This document shows positions 1 to 4,260 of a stretch of 5,843 nt of DNA, one piece after another. The position numbers and the translations under genes are program-made. Below the pieces are notes generated by a model. That model made no database searches and was not told where the DNA came from. It was given only the letters and a program-made list of their open reading frames with translations. Source of the stretch: Chromatiales bacterium. Lineage in GTDB: Bacteria > Pseudomonadota > Gammaproteobacteria > SZUA-140. Positions within the stretch are counted from its first letter, which is position 1. Every line of letters starts with the position of its first letter. Location of the stretch: the NCBI GenBank assembly GCA_031285245.1, contig JAITWN010000163.1:1-5843 (forward strand), written 5' to 3'.

Positions 1-530
1 GCCTCAACACCAGCCGCTCGCTGCTGCAATAACGCAGTGCGCTGCTTCAGCGCCCTCCGATAACGCTGCCATAAAGGGAAAAACATGGGTTCCACGTGGA
101 ACAATCCCCAATCCAGAAACTGCCGGCGATACTGCGGACCTTCGGTAAAAACCTGGGGACTATCCTGATGAATGGCGATAACTGGCATCTGCGTTGCCAA
201 TTCAGAGGTTCGATGCAGTGGTTTTCCGCCAGCACGCATGCGAACACGACTGGCGCCACGGCGGTCGAGTTCTATACCAATGGAATGGGTACTACCTTCA
301 GAGGAAACGATTTCGCCGGAAATAACCATGCGCTCTGCGCCGTAGCGCATGACATGGCTGAGCTGAGAAGTACGAAAGGATTTGCCACAAGACAGGATAT
401 GGATCCCTTCAAGCAGGCTGGTTTTGCCGCTCGCGTTTTCGCCCTGAAAAACAGTGATGGGCGTTATGGGCCGGAGATCAATATCCTGGAGATTTCTGAG
501 TTGGGTGGCTTTGAGCCGCTTCAGGCTCAT
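1..530 (-). CDS. recF: DNA replication and repair protein RecF, C-terminal part outside window
   Basis: RecF is a cytoplasmic SMC-like ATPase that acts with RecO and RecR to load RecA at single-stranded gaps and help restart stalled forks. The readable part is the first 176 codons of a protein normally about 360 residues long; the gene continues past base 1. The translation starts MSLKRLKATQLRNLQDIDL. It has a Walker A loop GENASGKTS at residues 30-38, followed by LLEGIHIL, and then the RecF-typical GKSFR and later YRRQFLDWGLFHVEP blocks. The signature motif and Walker B lie in the missing part. The ATG at 528-530 is preceded on the minus strand by GGGAG at a good distance, and its N-terminus aligns with E. 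coli RecF, so this start is preferred. It lies 73 bp downstream of dnaN and is probably transcribed with it. gyrB commonly follows in relatives but is not visible here. Confidence 0.96.
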   Translation of the reverse strand, partial: MSLKRLKATQLRNLQDIDLRPITPITVFQGENASGKTSLLEGIHILSCGKSFRTSQLSHVMRYGAERMVISGEIVSSEGSTHSIGIELDRRGASRVRMRAGGKPLHRTSELATQMPVIAIHQDSPQVFTEGPQYRRQFLDWGLFHVEPMFFPLWQRYRRALKQRTALLQQRAAGVE

Positions 531-603
531 ACGCGACTCCCAAAGCCCCCGCCCACGATGAACAACACTATGTCTTCAAAAAACTTTGGAGTTAGATTAA
601 TCC
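531..603. other. dnaN-recF intergenic spacer
   Basis: This 73-bp spacer separates the dnaN stop from the recF ATG. In E. coli the two genes abut. It contains the recF ribosome binding site (GGGAG on the minus strand, about 6 bases before the ATG) and a G-rich run just upstream of it. An AACT/AGTT inverted repeat followed by T residues is present near the dnaN end, but with only four A/T-rich pairs it is too weak to call a terminator. No promoter hexamers stand out. Confidence 0.6.
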
Positions 604-1704
604 CTACAAGCGAATCGGCATGACGATGTGCTTGGAATCCTGATCCTCTACACTCTGGATCAAGCAGGAGCTATTGGCATCTGCCAGCGACAAGCGCGCC
701 TGATCTCCTGAGCAAGCACTCAAGGCATCAAGCAAGTAAGTGACATTGAAGCCAACCTCGAGATCCTCACCGCTGAAATCGACAGTGATTTCTTCCTCTG
801 CCTCTTCCTGCTCTGGATTGTGCGCAAAAATCCGCAACGAATCGCCGCCGAAGCGCAACCGTACGCCGCGGTATTTTTCGTTCGAAAGAATGGAAACGCG
901 GGTGAGCGCATGGCGCAGAGGTTCACGTTCACACACCGCCGTGCGGTTGCCGCCGCTCGGGATGACGTTCTGATAATCCGGAAAACGACCATCGATCAGC
1001 TTGGAAGTAAAGCGCATCTCCGGTGTATTGACCTGAATGAAGTTCGAGCCCAACACGATCTCAGCTTCCGCATCGCTGTCGGCAAGCAGGCGGGAAAGTT
1101 CTTGAACGGCTTTGCGGGGAATGATAACACTTTGATCTTTATCGCTTTGTTTTGAAGATCCGAGCTTATTCAAGGCCAGGCGATGGCCATCGGTTGCAAC
1201 CAAATGCACGGTATTACCGCGGATTTCGAGCAGCATGCCGTTCAAGTAATAACGCACATCCTGCTGTGCCATCGCGAACTGTGTCTTCATGATGCTCGTG
1301 CGCAACGCGCGCTGGGGCAACGTGAAACGTGAAGCTTCTTTACTGACTTCGATCGTCGGAAACTCTGACGACGATAGCGTCGACAACACAAAACGACTTT
1401 TACCTGCACGCAGCGTTGCGCGCTCACCGCTCAGACTGAATTCGATTACCGCCTCATCTGCCAAAGAACGACAGATATCCAGGAATTTCCGGGCTGGCAC
1501 AGTGGTTTCGCCATTTTGCGCATTGTCCACCGTCACTTCGGTACGCATCTCGATTTCAAGATCCGTACTCGCCAAGCTCAGCACACCGTCCGTTACCTTG
1601 ATCAGGATGTTAGCCAGGATGGGAAGCGTCTGTCGACGCTCGACGATACCGCTCACCATCTGGAGAGGACGAACCAAAGTTTCCCTGGAAGCAGTAAATT
1701 TCAT
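604..1704 (-). CDS. dnaN: DNA polymerase III beta subunit (sliding clamp)
   Basis: DnaN forms the ring-shaped homodimer that encircles DNA and tethers DNA polymerase III and many repair proteins. The product is 366 residues, the same length as E. coli DnaN, and aligns end to end. It starts MKFTASRETLVRPLQMVSG and has TTVPARKFLDICR near 67-79, QQDVRYYLNGML at 147-158, ATDGHRLA at 170-177, FPDY at 241-244, ILSNEKYRGVRL at 272-283, NPEQEEAEE at 296-304 and the C-terminal VMPIRL at 361-366. The 171-177 and C-terminal blocks line the pocket that binds clamp-interacting peptides. Position 246, Arg in E. coli (the second residue after FPDY), is Asn here (FPDYQNV). The ATG at 1702-1704 has only an A-rich leader, without a strong Shine-Dalgarno. 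A promoter candidate lies about 70-95 bp upstream in the dnaA-dnaN spacer, so dnaN may be expressed independently of dnaA. Confidence 0.99.
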   Translation of the reverse strand: MKFTASRETLVRPLQMVSGIVERRQTLPILANILIKVTDGVLSLASTDLEIEMRTEVTVDNAQNGETTVPARKFLDICRSLADEAVIEFSLSGERATLRAGKSRFVLSTLSSSEFPTIEVSKEASRFTLPQRALRTSIMKTQFAMAQQDVRYYLNGMLLEIRGNTVHLVATDGHRLALNKLGSSKQSDKDQSVIIPRKAVQELSRLLADSDAEAEIVLGSNFIQVNTPEMRFTSKLIDGRFPDYQNVIPSGGNRTAVCEREPLRHALTRVSILSNEKYRGVRLRFGGDSLRIFAHNPEQEEAEEEITVDFSGEDLEVGFNVTYLLDALSACSGDQARLSLADANSSCLIQSVEDQDSKHIVMPIRL

Positions 1705-1761
1705 TTCTTTAATCTTTTTAACTTAAGTTGTGTCTGTAGGCACGTCGCCGCGATCTGGACG

Positions 1762-1793
1762 AATCTTTTAAATATATTATATTTCAAAATGTT
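1762..1793. other. A+T-rich stretch, candidate DNA unwinding element
   Basis: Only three of 32 bases are G or C. It includes a perfect inverted repeat with 7-bp arms (AAATATA at 1770-1776, TATATTT at 1778-1784) around one central base. It sits between the DnaA-box cluster and dnaN, where a duplex unwinding element would be expected, and also contains the likely dnaN -10 element. The melting role is inferred from composition and position. Confidence 0.5.
1770..1784. repeat. A+T palindrome over the dnaN -10 element
   Basis: Perfect inverted repeat of 7-bp arms with a single central T. It consists entirely of A and T and overlaps the predicted dnaN -10 hexamer at 1771-1776. Confidence 0.7.
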
Positions 1794-1798
1794 GACAA
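1771..1798 (-). promoter_or_regulatory. predicted sigma70-type dnaN promoter
   Basis: On the minus strand, TTGTCA (1793-1798, 5/6 to TTGACA) is followed after 16 bp by TATATT (1771-1776, 5/6 to TATAAT). Transcription would start near 1764, giving a leader of about 60 nucleotides for dnaN. Both hexamers lie within inverted repeats (see the two palindrome entries), so binding of a regulator or origin melting could affect the promoter. An overlapping TATAAT at 1776-1781 has a spacer of only 11 bp and is less likely to be used. Confidence 0.5.
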
Positions 1799-1804
1799 CG
1801 TTTT
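1786..1804. repeat. 19-bp inverted repeat over the dnaN -35 element
   Basis: AAAA (1786-1789) and GTTG (1791-1794) pair across a central A at 1795 with CAAC (1796-1799) and TTTT (1801-1804); only the 1790/1800 pair (T/G) is mismatched. Eight of nine arm positions are therefore symmetric. It covers the predicted dnaN -35 hexamer and looks like an operator, but no cognate regulator can be named. Confidence 0.55.
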
Positions 1805-1842
1805 TCGATGTGTGTGAAGTCTGTACATCTGTGCCGGTAGCC

Positions 1843-1851
1843 TGTGGATGA
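1843..1851 (-). promoter_or_regulatory. DnaA-box-like site 1
   Basis: On the minus strand it reads TCATCCACA, 8/9 to the TTATCCACA consensus with a mismatch at position 2. It is the box nearest the A+T-rich stretch and is in the opposite orientation to the other two boxes. Confidence 0.6.
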
Positions 1852-1876
1852 AATGTTGAAAAGACAGGCCTTCTAG

Positions 1877-1885
1877 ATATCCACA
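1877..1885 (+). promoter_or_regulatory. DnaA-box-like site 2
   Basis: Reads ATATCCACA on the plus strand, 8/9 to TTATCCACA with a mismatch at position 1. It lies 12 bp (start to start) from site 3 in the same orientation, a little over one helical turn, which would suit side-by-side DnaA binding. Confidence 0.6.
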
Positions 1886-1888
1886 GAA

Positions 1889-1897
1889 TCATCCACA
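1889..1897 (+). promoter_or_regulatory. DnaA-box-like site 3
   Basis: Reads TCATCCACA on the plus strand, 8/9 to TTATCCACA with a mismatch at position 2. It ends 8 bp from the dnaA stop codon and forms a direct pair with site 2. Confidence 0.6.
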
Positions 1898-1905
1898 GCT
1901 TGCCA

Positions 1906-3297
1906 TCAGGTTGTCAGCATTCTTAATAAGTTAGTGTAATCCTCGCTCGTGCGTGGATCCGTTTCACGGAGCTCAGCAATCTTGCGGCAGGCATGTAGCA
2001 CCGTAGTATGGTCGCGACCACCAAAGGCCTCGCCGATTTCCGGCAGGCTGTGCTTGGTGAGCTCTTTCGCCAGCGCCATGGCAATCTGCCTCGGCCGCGC
2101 TACCGAACGCGAACGACGTTTCGACATCAGATCGGCGTAACGGATCTTGTAATACTCAGCCACCGTGCGCTGGATATTGTCGATTGTGACGAGCTTGTCT
2201 TGCAATGCCAGTAGATCTTTCAGCGCTTGCTTGGTGAGTTCGATCGAAATGGGTTGGCCGGTGAAACGCGAGCTCGCGATCACGCGCCGCAGCGAACCTT
2301 CGAGTTCGCGTACGTTGGCGCGCGCGCGCTTGGCAATAAAGAAAGCGACATCATCAGGCAGTTCGATGCCGGACTGGATTGCTTTGCTCTTTAAGATCGC
2401 TACGCAGGTTTCGAGTTCTGGTGGATCGATGGCAACAATCAAACCCCAGCCGAAGCGCGACTTCAAGCGATCCTCGAGTCCATCGATCTCCTTCGGATAG
2501 CGATCGCAGGTCAGTACAATCTGGCTCTGTGCTTCGATCAGCGTATTGAAGGTATGAAAGAACTCTTCCTGACAGCTAGGCTTGCCCGCGAAAAACTGAA
2601 TATCGTCGATCAGCAGCGCATCCACCGAGCGGTAATAGCGTTTGAAATCATTCATAGTGTTGTGGCGTATCGCCTTGACCATGTCGTGAAAGAAACGCTC
2701 CGAATGCACGTATACCACCCGCGCCGCTGGATTACGCTGGATCATCATATTGCCGATGGCGTGCATGAGGTGGGTTTTGCCAAGACCCACGCCGCCGTAG
2801 ATGAACAGCGGATTGTACACACTCGCCGGATTTTCACCGACCTGCGTTGAGGCGGCGTGCGCAAACTGATTGGATTTACCCTCGACGAAATTCTCAAAAG
2901 TGAATTCGGTTTGCAGGCCGCGCACATGCTGCACGTGCTCGCGATCATTTTGCCGCGAAAATTCTGCGCTCTGGCTAAAAGTAAAATTTGTGGCTGTGGC
3001 AGCGGGCGCTGCATTGCTCGGGCTGGTAGGTGGCGCAGAGACTTTTGCCGGCGTGCTGCTGCCTACTTCCAAGCTGACGGTTTTGGTATGACCGTTGTTG
3101 AGACGTGCGGTGATTTCGGAAATCTGGGATCTGAAGCGTTCGTTCACCCAATCCAGTACAAAACGATTGGGTGCGAGCAGGCGCAGGCTTAAATCATCTT
3201 CGATCGCTTGTAGCGGCCTGATCCAGGTGTTGAATTGCTGCGCCGTCAGTTCACTTTCGAGGTGATCAAGGCATTTTTTCCAGAGTGGGCTATCCAC
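1906..3297 (-). CDS. dnaA: chromosomal replication initiator protein DnaA
   Basis: DnaA is the AAA+ ATPase that binds DnaA boxes, oligomerises with ATP and melts oriC. From the GTG at 3295-3297 the product is 463 residues (E. coli 467). Domain I covers about 1-80 (LWKKCL, QQFNTWIRPLQ at 20-30). A short, low-complexity Ala/Pro/Ser/Thr linker runs to about 128, and the AAA+ core starts at TFENFVEGKSN. Walker A is GGVGLGKTH at 168-176, Walker B LLIDDIQFF at 228-236, and the arginine-finger region is DRLKSRFGWG at 276-285. DNA-binding domain IV includes KRRSRSVARPRQ and the signature GGRDHTTVLHACRKI at 426-440. The GTG start matches the N-terminus of relatives (S-x-x-LW) and has GGGAG 9 bases upstream; a TTG 22 codons further up adds unrelated residues. 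Oddities are Cys at 242, 264 (sensor 1 region, LTCDRYP) and 298 (ELETCVAIL), where E. coli has Ser, Ser and Arg. Confidence 0.98.
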   Translation of the reverse strand: MDSPLWKKCLDHLESELTAQQFNTWIRPLQAIEDDLSLRLLAPNRFVLDWVNERFRSQISEITARLNNGHTKTVSLEVGSSTPAKVSAPPTSPSNAAPAATATNFTFSQSAEFSRQNDREHVQHVRGLQTEFTFENFVEGKSNQFAHAASTQVGENPASVYNPLFIYGGVGLGKTHLMHAIGNMMIQRNPAARVVYVHSERFFHDMVKAIRHNTMNDFKRYYRSVDALLIDDIQFFAGKPSCQEEFFHTFNTLIEAQSQIVLTCDRYPKEIDGLEDRLKSRFGWGLIVAIDPPELETCVAILKSKAIQSGIELPDDVAFFIAKRARANVRELEGSLRRVIASSRFTGQPISIELTKQALKDLLALQDKLVTIDNIQRTVAEYYKIRYADLMSKRRSRSVARPRQIAMALAKELTKHSLPEIGEAFGGRDHTTVLHACRKIAELRETDPRTSEDYTNLLRMLTT

Positions 3298-3311
3298 GAA
3301 AAAAAACTCCC
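3298..3311 (-). promoter_or_regulatory. dnaA ribosome binding site with T8 spacer
   Basis: On the minus strand a GGGAG Shine-Dalgarno is followed by eight T residues and one C, then the GTG start: a 9-base spacer. This site decides in favour of the GTG at 3295-3297. The spacer is nearly a homopolymer, so slippage there would change the Shine-Dalgarno to start distance. Confidence 0.75.
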
Positions 3312-3364
3312 TGTCCTCGAAATAGCAGAGCACAACTGAGGTGAAAACGCGGTGAGGCGGCAAG

Positions 3365-3393
3365 TGTATACTTCTTCATTTGCCTAATCCACA
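3365..3393 (-). promoter_or_regulatory. possible dnaA promoter overlapping a DnaA-box-like site
   Basis: On the minus strand TATACA (3365-3370, 5/6 to TATAAT) is a good -10 candidate, giving a leader of about 60 nucleotides to the GTG. The -35 region 17 bp upstream (3388-3393, TGTGGA) is a poor match to TTGACA, but it is part of a DnaA-box-like nonamer (3385-3393, TAATCCACA on the plus strand, 8/9). DnaA bound there would compete with RNA polymerase, consistent with the autorepression known for dnaA in E. coli. The motifs are seen; the regulation is inferred. Confidence 0.4.
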
Positions 3394-3423
3394 CCTTCAT
3401 CGTTCTCCTAGCACCCGTTTACA

Positions 3424-3450
3424 TTGACAGTAAAAGTAATACCTGATAGT
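3424..3450 (+). promoter_or_regulatory. predicted sigma70-type rpmH promoter
   Basis: A perfect -35 TTGACA (3424-3429) is followed after 15 bp by GATAGT (3445-3450, 4/6 to TATAAT); a 17-bp spacer would give a poorer TAGTTT. Either puts the start near 3457-3460, leaving a leader of about 70 nucleotides for rpmH. The strong -35 fits the high expression expected for a ribosomal protein gene. Confidence 0.5.
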
Positions 3451-3472
3451 TTTGCGCGTTCGTTTTCAGGGG

Positions 3473-3490
3473 CAGCAATAAGCTGTTTTT
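3473..3490 (+). promoter_or_regulatory. short hairpin plus T-run in the rpmH leader
   Basis: CAGC (3473-3476) can pair with GCTG (3482-3485) around a 5-base loop. G-U pairs can extend it into the flanking G-run, and T5 (3486-3490) follows directly. This has the shape of a weak intrinsic terminator or attenuator placed inside the transcribed leader. The four Watson-Crick pairs make it marginal. Confidence 0.25.
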
Positions 3491-3525
3491 CGGAAAGATT
3501 TTTTTGATTGAAGGTTGGCGGTAGC

Positions 3526-3660
3526 ATGAAAAGGACATATCAACCCAGCGTCTTGCATCGCAAGCGGGTACATGGTTTCAGAGCGCGTATGGCGACGGCC
3601 ACGGGCCGCGCAGTGTTGGCTCGCCGTCGTGCAAAAGGCCGGGCTCGATTGAGCGCTTGA
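3526..3660 (+). CDS. rpmH: 50S ribosomal protein L34
   Basis: L34 is a small basic protein of the large ribosomal subunit. The product is 44 residues: MKRTYQPSVLHRKRVHGFRARMA at the start, then RAVLARRRAKGRARLSA. This matches the family pattern KRTxQPS, HGFRxRM and RRxKGRxxL, and its length is close to the 46 residues of E. coli L34. The usual KNGR segment is replaced by TATGR at about 24-28. The ATG at 3526-3528 has a GAAGG 11 bases upstream, a slightly long spacing. It is the first gene of the rightward set, directly downstream of a predicted promoter, and is followed after 30 bp by rnpA, the conserved bacterial arrangement. Confidence 0.98.
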   Translation: MKRTYQPSVLHRKRVHGFRARMATATGRAVLARRRAKGRARLSA

Positions 3661-3680
3661 TGAACGCCTGAGGGTGTTCG
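3661..3680 (+). promoter_or_regulatory. stem-loop in the rpmH-rnpA spacer
   Basis: Immediately after the rpmH stop codon, TGAACGCC (3661-3668) pairs with GGTGTTCG (3673-3680) around a TGAG loop, an 8-bp stem with two G-U pairs. No T-run follows, so it is not an intrinsic terminator. It sequesters GAGGG (3670-3674), the only purine-rich sequence upstream of rnpA. It could lower rnpA translation relative to rpmH or mark an RNA processing site; both are inferences. Confidence 0.4.
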
Positions 3681-3690
3681 AACCGACGGT

Positions 3691-4053
3691 GTGATTTCAG
3701 CGCGTAACGCTTTTCGAAAATCCGATCGGCTGCTGACGTCAGCGGATTTTCGACATGTCTTCCAGCGTGCGCGCAAACGATCCGCCGGCGGGCTCACTTT
3801 GTACGTTCGCGGGAACGATCTCGGGTATTCCCGCCTCGGTATCGCGATCTCTCGCAAGTGCAGTCCCCGGGCCGTAGTGCGCAATCGTATCAAACGCGTA
3901 ATCCGGGAATCCTTCCGGTTGCGCAAGCCGAAACTCGGCGCAGTGGATCTGGTTTTCCTGGGCCAGCCGGGCATGGCGCGCAGTCGCCTGCCGGAGCTGC
4001 GCGGGGCCGTGGATAAACTCTTGATCGAAATCGAACAATGCGCAACCCCTTGA
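3691..4053 (+). CDS. rnpA: ribonuclease P protein component
   Basis: RnpA is the basic protein cofactor of the RNase P ribozyme, which removes 5' leaders from precursor tRNAs. The 120-residue product (E. coli 119) has the N-terminal RLLTSADFRHVFQRARK (13-29), then SRLGIAIS (47-54) and the family signature RNRIKRVIRESFR at 64-76, with the RNR motif that contacts the RNA. The GTG at 3691-3693 is the only usable start, since an in-frame TGA lies at 3661-3663 and the codons between contain no other start. The ribosome binding site is poor: GAGGG is 16 bases away and lies in a hairpin. The 3' end overlaps yidD by 16 bp. Low translation relative to rpmH would fit the small amounts of RNase P needed. 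Confidence 0.97.
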   Translation: MISARNAFRKSDRLLTSADFRHVFQRARKRSAGGLTLYVRGNDLGYSRLGIAISRKCSPRAVVRNRIKRVIRESFRLRKPKLGAVDLVFLGQPGMARSRLPELRGAVDKLLIEIEQCATP

Positions 4054-4259
4054 TTCTGCTGCTGCGCGGTTACCGCTACGCCATCAGCCCCTTCCTTGGC
4101 CAGCATTGCCGGTATTACCCAAGTTGTTCCGAATACACTGAAACCGCCATCAACCGCTTCGGACTCATCCGCGGCGGTTGGCTTAGTCTCAAGCGCCTAT
4201 CCCGCTGCCATCCCTGGCACGCCGGTGGCGTTGACCTCGTTCCCGAACGCAAGGACTGA
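4038..4259 (+). CDS. yidD: membrane protein insertion efficiency factor YidD
   Basis: YidD is a small protein associated with the inner face of the cytoplasmic membrane that aids insertion of membrane proteins through YidC; its exact mechanism is not settled. The 73-residue product has the family pattern: an amphipathic N-terminus LILLLRGYRYAISPFLG (5-21), then CRYYPSCSEY with Cys24 and Cys30, RFGLIRGGWLSLKR and RCHPWHAGG with Cys57. Relatives usually have HPGG and DPVP where this one has HAGG and DLVP. The ATG at 4038-4040 lies inside rnpA (16-bp overlap) with no clear Shine-Dalgarno, suggesting translation coupled to rnpA. yidC begins 1 bp after its stop, consistent with the functional link. 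The E. coli protein is 85 residues; the difference is at the termini. Confidence 0.96.
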   Translation: MRNPLILLLRGYRYAISPFLGQHCRYYPSCSEYTETAINRFGLIRGGWLSLKRLSRCHPWHAGGVDLVPERKD

Positions 4260-4260
4260 C

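Larger units (their letters stand above)
1705..1905. other. oriC: candidate chromosomal replication origin (oriC) between dnaA and dnaN
   Basis: This 201-bp non-coding spacer has the parts expected of a bacterial origin. Three DnaA-box-like nonamers (1843-1851, 1877-1885, 1889-1897), each 8/9 to TTATCCACA, lie at the dnaA end. A roughly 90% A+T stretch (1762-1793, three G/C bases in 32) lies on the dnaN side and could be the unwinding element. In the outermost box facing the A+T stretch, the TTATCCACA-like sequence reads toward it on the minus strand. Origins next to dnaA are the rule in many bacteria. In Pseudomonas-type genomes both the rpmH-dnaA and dnaA-dnaN spacers have been considered. 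Here the dnaA-dnaN spacer has three boxes and the other has one. The origin assignment is inferred; the motifs are seen directly. Confidence 0.6.
3298..3525. other. divergent dnaA/rpmH intergenic regulatory region
   Basis: This 228-bp region separates the two divergent gene sets and carries promoters for both directions. Only one good DnaA-box-like site is seen (3385-3393). It lacks the DnaA-box cluster and long A+T block found in the dnaA-dnaN spacer, so it reads as a promoter region more than as an origin, although a contribution to origin function cannot be excluded. Confidence 0.65.

Noticed and set aside
568..598. Intrinsic terminator between dnaN and recF
   Set aside because: The AACT/AGTT stem has only four weak pairs; the T-run alone is not convincing.
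96..623. Open frame of 175 codons on the plus strand opposite recF
   Set aside because: It lies antisense to a clear RecF reading frame and its translation shows no recognisable family features.
1790..1905. DnaA-trio array (repeated 3'-GAT-5' type triplets) between the nearest DnaA box and the A+T tract
   Set aside because: Reading the relevant strand away from the box at 1843-1851 gives only isolated GAT/GAA triplets and no run of consecutive trios.
1705..1905. Dam/SeqA-type GATC cluster as in the E. coli oriC
   Set aside because: I find only one GATC (1752-1755) in the spacer.
3289..3297. A further DnaA-box-like site (CTATCCACG) at the dnaA start codon
   Set aside because: It is only 7/9 to the consensus, mismatched at both ends, and is explained by the coding sequence and start codon.
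3298..3363. Extension of dnaA by 22 codons to an upstream TTG
   Set aside because: The added residues (ending EFFF) match nothing in DnaA. The GTG at 3295-3297 has a proper GGGAG and gives the family N-terminus; the extension would also read through that site and the poly-T tract.
3540..4106. Open frame of 188 codons on the minus strand opposite rpmH and rnpA
   Set aside because: It is antisense to two certain genes, Arg-rich as expected from their complement, and has no independent support.
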